The notes beneath the pieces are model-generated. The model was not told the DNA's origin. It saw only the letters and a program-made list of their open reading frames with translations, and ran no database searches. DNA of 20,380 nucleotides from a virus. The DNA is taken from IMG/VR virus record IMGVR_UViG_3300024328_000800, positions 1-20,380 of that record; one strand, 5' to 3'. A program made the translations under genes and the position numbers. Shown piece after piece: positions 1-5,342 of this stretch; the first letter of the stretch is position 1; every line of letters begins with the position of its first letter.

Positions 1-36
1 AACGTTTTATTAAAATTTAGCCATCAACAAACAATA

Positions 37-49
37 TGACACTCTGTCA
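37..49. promoter_or_regulatory. Palindrome upstream of the sHsp promoter (candidate activator site)
   Basis: The sequence reads TGACA-CTC-TGTCA, a perfect 5-bp inverted repeat with a 3-nt centre. A further TGACA half-site lies at 68-72. It sits about 45 bp upstream of the -24 box of the sigma-54-type promoter at 94-109, which is where an enhancer-binding activator would normally bind. The symmetry is seen; binding by an activator is inference. Confidence 0.45.
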
Positions 50-93
50 CTTCTATTTTTATATTTATGACAATATTTGCAAAAAAGCAACTC

Positions 94-109
94 TGGCATA
101 ATTTTTGCA
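94..109 (+). promoter_or_regulatory. Sigma-54 (RpoN)-type -24/-12 promoter for the sHsp gene
   Basis: TGGCATAATTTTTGCA fits the sigma-54 consensus TGGCAYR-N4-TTGCW at every defined position, with the diagnostic GG (95-96) and GC (107-108) separated by exactly 10 nt. The predicted transcription start is near 119-121, giving a leader of about 40 nt before the ATG at 160. An alternative reading is a Bacteroidota housekeeping promoter, TTTG at 76-79 plus TA...TTTG at 99-107, but its -7 box has one base too many. The match is seen; use by host RpoN is inferred. Confidence 0.65.
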
Positions 110-159
110 GTATTATATATGTAACGCTAATGTTGCACTAAATTAATTAAATAATAAAA

Positions 160-510
160 ATGATTTTAACAAACAAATTTTTTGATACATTTGACAATGT
201 ATTTGATGTATTCCATAAAGCGGATTTTTATGGATCTAACTTTGCTAGTACTGGTGATTTAAAAAACTTAGAACTAGCTTTACCAGGATTTTCTAAAAAA
301 GATATTAATATAGAAATAGATGGATTAGCATTAACTGTCTCAGCAGAGGTTGATGAAGATAAATCAACTAGATATTATAAATCTTTTTCAAAGTCTTATG
401 TTTTACCAACCAATACTAATGTAGAAAACATTTCTGCAAAAATGACAAATGGTTTATTAATTATCGACTTTGGCGGCAAAACTGAATCTAAATCTATTAC
501 AATTAAGTAA
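160..510 (+). CDS. hsp20: Small heat-shock protein (Hsp20 / alpha-crystallin family)
   Basis: ATP-independent holdase that binds unfolding proteins in the cytoplasm. The 116-aa product has a short N-terminal arm, then an alpha-crystallin domain from about residue 33 to 105: the first strand motif ELALPGFSKKDI (38-49), a beta-rich middle, and the hallmark A-x-x-x-N-G-L-L near 93-100. It ends in SITIK, so residues 113-115 (ITI) form the I-x-I motif that docks sHsp dimers into oligomers; nothing key is missing. The length is at the short end for the family because the N-terminal arm is brief. It is a single-gene unit, with a sigma-54-type promoter and palindrome upstream and a terminator at 528-566. 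sHsps are known in T4-like cyanophages, but stand-alone sigma-54-type control would be unusual. Confidence 0.93.
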   Translation: MILTNKFFDTFDNVFDVFHKADFYGSNFASTGDLKNLELALPGFSKKDINIEIDGLALTVSAEVDEDKSTRYYKSFSKSYVLPTNTNVENISAKMTNGLLIIDFGGKTESKSITIK

Positions 511-600
511 ATTGTTAATAACTTTTGAAAAAAAGCGGTCCAGGATTTTCACGGGTCGCTTTTTTTGTTTATATTAGTATTATAATTAAAACTTAAAAAA
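511..600 (+). promoter_or_regulatory. Three-block intergenic element, copy A (promoter-like)
   Basis: Three blocks are identical to copy B at 7630-7719: block 1 (511-535, 25 nt), block 2 TTTTCACGGGTC (546-557) and block 3 (569-600, 32 nt). The 10-nt and 11-nt spacers between them have the same lengths but unrelated sequence. Block 3 runs directly into the ATG at 601. A degenerate Bacteroidota-type promoter can be drawn: TTTC at 547-550, 19 nt, then TATATTAG at 570-577 (consensus TTTG and TAnnTTTG, one mismatch each). The repeat is seen; the promoter role is inferred. Confidence 0.7.
528..566 (+). terminator. Rho-independent terminator of the sHsp gene, lying inside element copy A
   Basis: Positions 528-541 pair with 553-566: seven A-T pairs, then GCG/CGC, two G-U wobbles and two C-G pairs, with an 11-nt loop (542-552) and a 3' run of seven T. 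Half of the pairing bases come from the variable spacers of the element, so the hairpin is specific to this copy. Confidence 0.85.
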
Positions 601-780
601 ATGACAATAGAAAAACAAGTACAAAAAAGCTGGAAAAACAAATCCGATTTAGATTGGGAATTATGTTGCACAATTAACTCAAAAAATCCATTAATTACAT
701 GGGGAGAATATTATGAACTAAATAAATTACATGTTGAATTTGAGATGGGTTGTGAGAATTTAGGTTATAAATTTGTATAA
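601..780 (+). CDS. Small hypothetical protein (59 aa)
   Basis: I do not recognise the product. It begins MTIEKQVQKSWKNKSDLDW and ends LGYKFV. It is hydrophilic with a mixed charge, has three Trp and three Cys (two adjacent), and has no membrane segment or signal peptide. It is the first gene after element copy A, whose last conserved block abuts the ATG, so it is probably the first gene of the transcript that element would start. The next gene begins 1 nt after its stop, so the two are likely co-expressed. Support for a real gene is the correct A-rich start context, the snug spacing and the absence of any better frame here. Confidence 0.6.
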   Translation: MTIEKQVQKSWKNKSDLDWELCCTINSKNPLITWGEYYELNKLHVEFEMGCENLGYKFV

Positions 781-781
781 G

Positions 782-946
782 ATGACAAGATATACAGTAC
801 GCTTATTTATAAATGGTGAGATTATAGACTATTTAAATACAGATAATTGGGATTTAGCCCATGCAATAGAAAGAGAGTTAACAAATAAACACGGCAAAGA
901 CAACGTTTCATTATGCGATGCTGAAATAGAATGGATGGTAGGATAA
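782..946 (+). CDS. Small hypothetical protein (54 aa)
   Basis: I do not recognise it. The product starts MTRYTVRLFINGEIIDY, which looks like a beta hairpin with a central NGE turn, followed by an amphipathic helix (about residues 24-37) and an acidic C-terminus ending EIEWMVG. It is compact and cytoplasmic with no membrane segment. It follows the 59-aa gene by 1 nt and precedes the 77-aa gene by 10 nt, consistent with one operon of small phage genes. The competing minus-strand frame over 829-1029 would cross the start of the next gene and was rejected. Confidence 0.6.
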   Translation: MTRYTVRLFINGEIIDYLNTDNWDLAHAIERELTNKHGKDNVSLCDAEIEWMVG

Positions 947-956
947 TAAATAAAAT

Positions 957-1190
957 ATGAGAATAGATTATAAAATATTAAAAAAGATAGAAAAAGAATA
1001 CGGGTCTGATGATTTTCAAGTAGGCCCATCTACTGAAGGAATGTTTGGTAGCATTACACTTAGATTTGGATATTGGGGAAGAGTTCCTTTAGATTCTTTA
1101 CAAAAGGCAATCGGAGACAGATATGTTGTTGAAGAAATAGAATATGATGATGAAGATACTGGTTGGCTATATCACTACATAATTAAATAG
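957..1190 (+). CDS. Hypothetical protein (77 aa)
   Basis: No recognised domain. The product starts with a short basic helix (MRIDYKILKKIEKEYG), then a Gly/Phe-rich stretch FGSITLRFGYWGRVPL that looks like beta strands, and an acidic segment EEIEYDDEDTGWLY near the C-terminus. It is a small soluble alpha/beta protein by appearance. The start is the first ATG, in A-rich context (ATAAATAAAATATG). It is downstream of two other small genes and is followed after 14 nt by the acidic UVR-like protein. Function unknown. Confidence 0.65.
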   Translation: MRIDYKILKKIEKEYGSDDFQVGPSTEGMFGSITLRFGYWGRVPLDSLQKAIGDRYVVEEIEYDDEDTGWLYHYIIK

Positions 1191-1197
1191 ATAAATA
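1190..1197 (+). promoter_or_regulatory. Weak late-promoter-like octamer
   Basis: GATAAATA differs at one base from the T4 late promoter word TATAAATA and lies 7 nt before the ATG at 1205. The same octamer stands in a similar position before the hub gene (16837), but it also occurs inside genes (for example 12360-12367), so evidence is weak. Confidence 0.25.
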
Positions 1198-1204
1198 TAA
1201 TATT

Positions 1205-1558
1205 ATGAAAGATTATTTTGACAACGAGGATTATGATGATTTGTTTGATGATGAAAACAATAATCGTAGAGGAAGTGAATCATTTAATAGTTTAGATGAT
1301 TTTAACGAAGCTGATTTTAAAGATTTAATTGAAAAATTAAAAAGGGTTAGAGAAGAACAATTAATTATGGAAAACTATAACAACATTGTAAAACAAGGAG
1401 TAGACGTTGAAGGTATTGCCGAATATGGTGAAGATAATTTAAATAGACTAAAACAGACTCTTGATATTATGATTGAGTTTTTTGAAGATAGAGAAGATTA
1501 TGAAAAATGCCATGATGTTAAATTATTTTCAGATCAAATAAAAGAAATTGAATTTTGA
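1205..1558 (+). CDS. Acidic small protein with UVR-like C-terminal helical motif
   Basis: 117 aa. The N-terminal third is strongly acidic and probably disordered (DNEDYDDLFDDENNN). The rest is helical. The C-terminus carries LDIMIEFFEDREDYEKC followed by a second short helix. The same pattern, roughly L-I-x-x-F-E-x-x-E-[ED]-[YF]-E-K-C-x-x-[VL], recurs at the C-termini of the proteins at 3183 and 3705. It resembles the UVR motif, a helical hairpin with an E-D-[YF]-E-x-A-A core known from UvrB, UvrC, McsA and ClpC where it mediates protein contacts, but Cys replaces the first Ala. That relation is my inference. The stop overlaps the next gene in TTGA (TTG start/TGA stop). Confidence 0.6.
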   Translation: MKDYFDNEDYDDLFDDENNNRRGSESFNSLDDFNEADFKDLIEKLKRVREEQLIMENYNNIVKQGVDVEGIAEYGEDNLNRLKQTLDIMIEFFEDREDYEKCHDVKLFSDQIKEIEF

Positions 1559-1875
1559 AAACAATAAAAACATTTGAAAGTTTTATTTCTGAAAAGAAAA
1601 AGAATAACACTACTACTAAAATAAAAGCTGTAACTAAAAAACAGAAAAAAGCAGTTAAAAAAGTTAAGAAGTTTTTAAAGAAAGATAAAAAAATAACCAG
1701 CGACGTTAAAGATGGTAAAGCAGATAGTTCTGATAAAATGAGAAGTATGTTATTTAAATTACAGGCTAAGGGCGCGAAGGTTGATGTGCAAAAGACTGAT
1801 TTAAAAAAGAAAGAATTAGAAGTTAGATCTAAATTAGATACTATTAGAAAATCTAAAAAGAAAGAAGACGAATGA
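1555..1875 (+). CDS. Lysine-rich protein with capsid-targeting-like N-terminus
   Basis: 106 aa, extremely Lys-rich from residue 14 on (clusters such as KKKNN, KKQKKAVKKVKK, KKSKKKEDE), so probably nucleic-acid binding. The N-terminus MKTIKTFESFISEK resembles the T4 capsid-targeting sequence of internal proteins (roughly MKTYQEFIxEA as I remember it), which routes basic proteins such as IPIII into the prohead and is then cut by the prohead protease after Glu. The start must be TTG at 1555, overlapping the previous stop as TTGA; the only later in-frame starts would remove this motif. The stop overlaps the next ATG (ATGA). Role as a packaged internal DNA-binding protein is inference; it could instead be a free DNA or RNA binding protein. 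Confidence 0.6.
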   Translation: MKTIKTFESFISEKKKNNTTTKIKAVTKKQKKAVKKVKKFLKKDKKITSDVKDGKADSSDKMRSMLFKLQAKGAKVDVQKTDLKKKELEVRSKLDTIRKSKKKEDE

Positions 1876-2156
1876 AATATGTAAAAACATATAACGTGTT
1901 TGAACATCAAGGAACTGGTGATTCTACAGGTGAAGATTCTAACTTATATAACATTAGGAATTTTAGAGGTACTATAAAGGACTTTGATGCATATTTTAAA
2001 TCAAAGATGGGTGAAACAAATCCATATAAAGATAATATAAAAGTAGAAGGGCCACAAATAGATAGTCCACATGAAGGAGAAAAGGATAATAGTTTGCCTT
2101 ACCAAGATTTTCAAAATGGAAAGTCAGACCTAGTAAAAAACAGATATGGAAAATAA
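1872..2156 (+). CDS. Hypothetical protein (94 aa), capsid-targeting-like N-terminus
   Basis: The product begins MKYVKTYNVFEHQG, which has the same lay-out as the N-terminus of the preceding gene (basic start, aromatic, x-x-F-E). The remainder is hydrophilic, rich in Asp, Gly, Asn and Lys, and probably mostly disordered (for example GTGDSTGEDSNLYNIRN and DSPHEGEKDNSLPYQD). No enzymatic motif is seen. It starts within the previous stop (ATGA) and overlaps the next gene by 11 nt, so translation of the three genes is probably coupled. If the N-terminal reading is right, it would also be a head-internal protein; otherwise function is unknown. Confidence 0.55.
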   Translation: MKYVKTYNVFEHQGTGDSTGEDSNLYNIRNFRGTIKDFDAYFKSKMGETNPYKDNIKVEGPQIDSPHEGEKDNSLPYQDFQNGKSDLVKNRYGK

Positions 2157-2367
2157 TAGACTTACACAAGATCTTTTAAAACAATTAAAGAGAATTGCAG
2201 ATGCTCTTGAAAAAGGGAACGTATTAACCGAAGCACAAAATAAAAAATCTGAAAAGTTTAATAAGGTGCAAGAAAAGAAGGCAACTTTAGAATTAAAAGA
2301 TATTCAAGAAAAAAGAAAAGTAGGCCAAGTTACTGAGATTATTAATAAGAAACTTGATCAATCATAG
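2146..2367 (+). CDS. Small helical protein (73 aa), probable coiled coil
   Basis: The product is nearly all charged helix: LTQDLLKQLKRIADALEK has leucine/isoleucine heptad spacing and the rest is rich in Lys, Glu and Gln with no Gly or Pro breaks except at single points. Net charge is basic. No Cys, no membrane segment, no recognised family. It overlaps the previous gene by 11 nt and ends 3 nt before dnaJ. A structural or adaptor role through oligomerisation is possible but not shown. Confidence 0.6.
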   Translation: MENNRLTQDLLKQLKRIADALEKGNVLTEAQNKKSEKFNKVQEKKATLELKDIQEKRKVGQVTEIINKKLDQS

Positions 2368-2370
2368 GAG

Positions 2371-3186
2371 ATGAACTACTACAACGTATTAGGCGTAGAT
2401 AAAGGGGCATCTGATTCTGAAATAAAGAAAGCATATCGTAAAAAAGCAAAGGAGTATCATCCTGATAAAAACGGCGACTCAGAAAAGTTTAAGGAAGTTA
2501 GTGAAGCTTATGATGTTTTAGGAGATAAAACTAAGAAGCAAAACTATGATCAATTTGGAGATCCTAAGGGAAGTCCATTTAGTGGAAGGAATCCCTTTGG
2601 AGGTAATGGTGGAAATCCCTTTGGTGGCAGTGGAGACTTTGCAGATATGTTTAATGACATATTTGGAAATAGAAGACAGGCTAAAGGCCAAGACTTTAGA
2701 GTTAATATGACTATTAGTTTTAATGAAGCCTTTCATGGTTGTCGTAAAGAATTTTCAGTAAATGGACAAAGGCTTGCTATGAATTTTAAACCTGGTATGT
2801 TTACTGGTCAAACATTTAGAATTAATGACAAAGGAGGCACTAACCCCTATAACCCTGATGGTCCTAGAGGGGATGTTATCATAAATGTATCTGTTATACA
2901 AGATTCTAGATTTGTGTTACAAGGAAGTGATATCTGGACTGAATTAACTCTCAACTGGTGGGACATAATGTTAGGTTGTAAAAGAGAAGTTGAAACACCT
3001 GATGGCAAAGTCTTACTTAAAATTCCAGAAAACACATATCCTGGCAGGGTACTGAGGATAGTTGACAAAGGTTTCCCGATATATAATACAACAAACAGAG
3101 GAAGTTTGCTTTGTAGAATTAATGGTAAATGGCCAAAACTTACAGAGGAACAACTTGAACATGTTAAAAAAATAAAAGTAAAATGA
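2371..3186 (+). CDS. dnaJ: DnaJ / Hsp40 co-chaperone without zinc finger (CbpA-like)
   Basis: Delivers substrates to Hsp70 (DnaK) and stimulates its ATPase. The J domain is residues 1-65 with the essential HPD at 30-32 (YHPDKNG) and the typical EAYDVLGD helix. A Gly/Phe-rich linker covers about 66-95 (NPFGG repeated). The substrate-binding beta domains run from about 107 to 240, with [13 protein letters not shown] closing the second. The four CxxCxGxG zinc motifs of full DnaJ are absent, which makes it a type II (CbpA/DnaJB-like) protein; 271 aa is shorter than CbpA (about 306). No phage DnaK is visible in the window, so it likely works with host DnaK. AGGAG touches the ATG directly, too close for a normal Shine-Dalgarno site. 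Confidence 0.95.
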   Translation: MNYYNVLGVDKGASDSEIKKAYRKKAKEYHPDKNGDSEKFKEVSEAYDVLGDKTKKQNYDQFGDPKGSPFSGRNPFGGNGGNPFGGSGDFADMFNDIFGNRRQAKGQDFRVNMTISFNEAFHGCRKEFSVNGQRLAMNFKPGMFTGQTFRINDKGGTNPYNPDGPRGDVIINVSVIQDSRFVLQGSDIWTELTLNWWDIMLGCKREVETPDGKVLLKIPENTYPGRVLRIVDKGFPIYNTTNRGSLLCRINGKWPKLTEEQLEHVKKIKVK

Positions 3187-3446
3187 TAGGCGAAAGTCCA
3201 CTTGGTGAATTTAATGATTTTGAAATGTTTCTAAATATGTTAGTAACTAAACCAATTAATCCTGGTCACGTCTATGAAATGATTTATGATGCTTTAATAA
3301 AAGATACTTCATATGCAATATATGGAGGTTATCCAAAGGATTTAAAATTAAAAGCCTTAGATTCTTTAATTAATTGGTTTGAATTAACTGAAGAATTTGA
3401 AAAGTGTAAAGAAGTAAAAACTATAAAAGACAAGATATGCTCATAG
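3183..3446 (+). CDS. Small protein with UVR-like C-terminal motif (87 aa)
   Basis: The product is a short helical protein. Its C-terminal 30 residues, [17 protein letters not shown] and the helix after it ([10 protein letters not shown]), match the C-termini of the proteins at 1205 and 3705 in spacing and key residues (F-E, E-E-[FY]-E-K-C). The N-terminal part ([17 protein letters not shown]) is unrelated to those. The ATG overlaps the dnaJ stop (AATGA) and the 3' end overlaps bS21 by 10 nt, placing it between a chaperone and a ribosomal protein. The motif is probably a protein-contact hairpin; the partner is unknown. Confidence 0.6.
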   Translation: MIGESPLGEFNDFEMFLNMLVTKPINPGHVYEMIYDALIKDTSYAIYGGYPKDLKLKALDSLINWFELTEEFEKCKEVKTIKDKICS

Positions 3447-3628
3447 TAAATGTAAAGAAAGATATAGAAAAGGCGTTAAAGCAATATAAAAGAAAAGTGT
3501 TTAAAACTAAACAATCTAAGAAAGTTAGTGCAAGAAGACACCATACTAAAAAATCAGTACTCCGTAGAGAGGAAGTCAAACATGCCCAATACGTTGAAAG
3601 AATGTATGGGAATAAAAATAATGACTAA
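3437..3628 (+). CDS. rpsU: Ribosomal protein bS21 homologue
   Basis: 63 aa, highly basic. Begins [20 protein letters not shown], matching the start of Bacteroidota bS21 (MLI-x-V followed by I-x-x-A-L-K-x-[FY]-K-R-K) and continues with the Arg/Lys-rich helical half typical of the family. By eye, against a flavobacterial bS21 as I remember it, Tyr52 aligns with the conserved Tyr54 that helps hold the 16S rRNA 3' end. In Bacteroidota, bS21 with bS18 and bS6 is known to occlude the anti-Shine-Dalgarno sequence. The protein would join the 30S subunit near the platform. Start overlaps the previous gene by 10 nt, with no Shine-Dalgarno motif, unlike host rpsU genes that carry one for autoregulation. 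bS21 is known in pelagiphages and some large phages. Confidence 0.85.
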   Translation: MLIVNVKKDIEKALKQYKRKVFKTKQSKKVSARRHHTKKSVLRREEVKHAQYVERMYGNKNND

Positions 3629-3684
3629 TAATATAATCTATTTTTTTTATTAAACAAGGCTGCCAATAAAAGGTGGTTGGAATA

Positions 3685-3692
3685 TATAAATA
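3685..3692 (+). promoter_or_regulatory. T4-type late promoter word TATAAATA
   Basis: Exact TATAAATA in the 76-nt gap after bS21, ending 12 nt before the ATG at 3705. I found only one other exact copy by eye (14158), also just upstream of a gene. In T4 this word is recognised by the gp55 late sigma. A leader of only a few nt would result, which is tolerable where no Shine-Dalgarno site is used. Confidence 0.5.
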
Positions 3693-3704
3693 AAAGTAAG
3701 TAAA

Positions 3705-3971
3705 ATGGCGATGGAAGGATATTTATCCAGTGAGGATCACGACAAATTAATGGAAGAGTCATATGAACTGTTAAGTAAAAACCATACTAAATCAGTTAAT
3801 AGATTCATTGTATATAAAGAAGGAAGCCAGAGTGTTGAGGTACCACATGGTATTGGTCAACGTTCTAAATACATTGACTTGCTTATTAAACACTTTGAAG
3901 AAAAAGAGGAATATGAGAAGTGTACAAATCTACAAGAACTTAAAGAGCTTGTTATTATGGCAGGTGACTAA
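3705..3971 (+). CDS. Small protein with UVR-like C-terminal motif (88 aa)
   Basis: Third member of the set sharing a C-terminal helical motif: here YIDLLIKHFEEKEEYEKC followed by LQELKELV. The N-terminal part (SSEDHDKLMEESYELLSKN) is a separate amphipathic helix and the middle (RFIVYKEGSQSVEVP) looks like a beta hairpin. The EEYEKC-x-x-L-x-x-L core is close to the UVR motif, with Cys for Ala. It is first after the late-promoter word at 3685 and lies 15 nt before the PhoH gene. The overlapping frame at 3808-4017 is a shadow. Function unknown. Confidence 0.65.
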   Translation: MAMEGYLSSEDHDKLMEESYELLSKNHTKSVNRFIVYKEGSQSVEVPHGIGQRSKYIDLLIKHFEEKEEYEKCTNLQELKELVIMAGD

Positions 3972-3986
3972 AAAATACCACAATAG

Positions 3987-4679
3987 ATGCAAAAAAGACA
4001 AAATGGAAACTCGTTAAAAAAACACATTCAAGAGTCGCTAAAGCGAGTACAGCTTAGACAATCACAACAAGAATATGTAAGAACAGTTAATGAAAATCAA
4101 ATTATATTTTGTCACGGCCCTGCCGGAACCTCAAAAACCTTTACAGCATGTTATATTGGACTTAAAATGTTTAGTGAAAAACAAATTAAGAGACTTGTAC
4201 TTTGTAGACCAATGGTTGAAAGTAGCGAGAAACTTGGATTCTTACCAGGTGTATTAGAAGAAAAGATCTCACCATATTTAAAATCTTATAAATCTAATAT
4301 TGAAAAAATCATAGGTTCTGAAATGACTGAACTTATGTTTGAAAAGAATTTTATTACATTTGAACCACTTGCATATATGAGAGGAGATACCTATGATGAT
4401 GCATTAATGATTCTTGATGAGGCGCAAAATGCTGAAATGAAAAGCTTAATGCTATTTATAACAAGAATGGGTAAATCTAGTAAATCAATTGTAGCTGGTG
4501 ATATTAACCAATATGACATTCAAAAAAATAAAGTTAGTATGCCAAAGTTTTATGAAATAATTAAAACTACTAAAGGTGTCAATGAACATGTCTTCACAGA
4601 AAAAGATATTGTTAGAGCCAAGATTCTTATTGATATTGTTAAGAAGTATGATGCATGGCGAGATAACGAAGGCAGATAA
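3987..4679 (+). CDS. phoH: PhoH-like P-loop ATPase
   Basis: Member of the PhoH family, ATPases related to superfamily I helicases and common in marine phages, with suspected roles in RNA or phosphate metabolism. In the 230-aa product the Walker A GPAGTSKT lies at 44-51, CRPMVESSEKLGFLPG at 73-88 and FEPLAYMRGDTYDD at 125-138 are the family's own motifs, Walker B is MILDEAQNA at 141-149, and SIVAGDINQYD at 167-177 is the sensor-type motif. The domain is complete; no N-terminal PIN or KH domain is attached, as in the short phage form. Start is the first ATG, 15 nt after the UVR-like gene, so both probably share the transcript from 3685. Confidence 0.95.
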   Translation: MQKRQNGNSLKKHIQESLKRVQLRQSQQEYVRTVNENQIIFCHGPAGTSKTFTACYIGLKMFSEKQIKRLVLCRPMVESSEKLGFLPGVLEEKISPYLKSYKSNIEKIIGSEMTELMFEKNFITFEPLAYMRGDTYDDALMILDEAQNAEMKSLMLFITRMGKSSKSIVAGDINQYDIQKNKVSMPKFYEIIKTTKGVNEHVFTEKDIVRAKILIDIVKKYDAWRDNEGR

Positions 4680-4709
4680 ACATTTTTCATTTTCTTCATA
4701 TAATAACAT

Positions 4710-5342
4710 ATGAATAAAGCAAAACACATTATTTTAAAATCTTACATGAACAAAGAACTTGTTGAGGTAGGATTAGATGAAGCGGGAAGAGGAGCATTGG
4801 CTGGACCAGTTGTGGTTGCAGGTGTTATAATGCCAAAAGGATTTACACATCCATTAATTAAAGATTCTAAATTATTAAACGAAGGTCAAAGACGAGAGGC
4901 AAGGGCATTGGTGTTAGATAATGCAATTTCATATTCAATTAAAGCAGTTGATGTAGATTATATTGAAAAAACAAATATTTTAAAAGCTACATTATTTGGA
5001 ATGAAAGAATGTTTAGATGGAATTAAAATAAAAGGAGATCAATTTGATTTTATTCTTGTAGATGGAGATCAATTTCATGGATGGAACGGGCTTCCATTCG
5101 AAACAGTAGTCGGCGGTGATAATAAATACACATCAATTGCTGCAGCTTCTATACTTGCAAAAACAAGTAGAGATTTAATTATGAAAAAATTAAACGAAGG
5201 CCATGAACAATATGGTTGGAATTCCAATAAAGGTTATGGAACAAGTGCACATCGAAATGCAATTAAACAGGATGGAGCAACTGAACATCATAGAATGAGT
5301 TTTATAAGTCACATGCTAACCTCAACCTCGAGTTTGTTTTGA
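4710..5342 (+). CDS. rnhB: Ribonuclease HII
   Basis: Cleaves RNA in RNA-DNA hybrids and at single ribonucleotides; in a phage probably primer removal and repair. The 210-aa product carries the family signature VGLDEAGRGALAGP (20-33) with catalytic Asp23 and Glu24 and the G-R-G ribose-sensing motif, DSKLL (52-56), LVDGD with catalytic Asp118, and KTSRD with Asp155, followed by NKGYG (173-177). All four acidic active-site residues are present. The first ATG (4710) adds 12 residues before MNKELVEVGLDEAG; Met13 (4746) is an equally plausible start and would give a more typical N-terminus. It ends in a TTGA overlap with the next gene. T4 itself uses an unrelated FEN-type RNase H. Confidence 0.95.
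   Translation: MNKAKHIILKSYMNKELVEVGLDEAGRGALAGPVVVAGVIMPKGFTHPLIKDSKLLNEGQRREARALVLDNAISYSIKAVDVDYIEKTNILKATLFGMKECLDGIKIKGDQFDFILVDGDQFHGWNGLPFETVVGGDNKYTSIAAASILAKTSRDLIMKKLNEGHEQYGWNSNKGYGTSAHRNAIKQDGATEHHRMSFISHMLTSTSSLF

Noticed and set aside
1-39. Tail end of an upstream gene in frame 1 (ends TGA at 37-39)
   Set aside because: Twelve codons are too few to support a coding call, and the stop overlaps the regulatory palindrome.
2362-2373. AGGAG before dnaJ as a Shine-Dalgarno site
   Set aside because: It directly touches the ATG, leaving no spacing, and no other gene in the window shows a convincing site.
3658-3678. Hairpin GGCTGCC / GGTGGTT after bS21
   Set aside because: Four of seven pairs are G-U wobbles and no T run follows; too weak to call a terminator.
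3808-4017. Open frame overlapping the UVR-like protein and PhoH start
   Set aside because: It is an out-of-frame shadow of the gene at 3705, with no plausible protein features.
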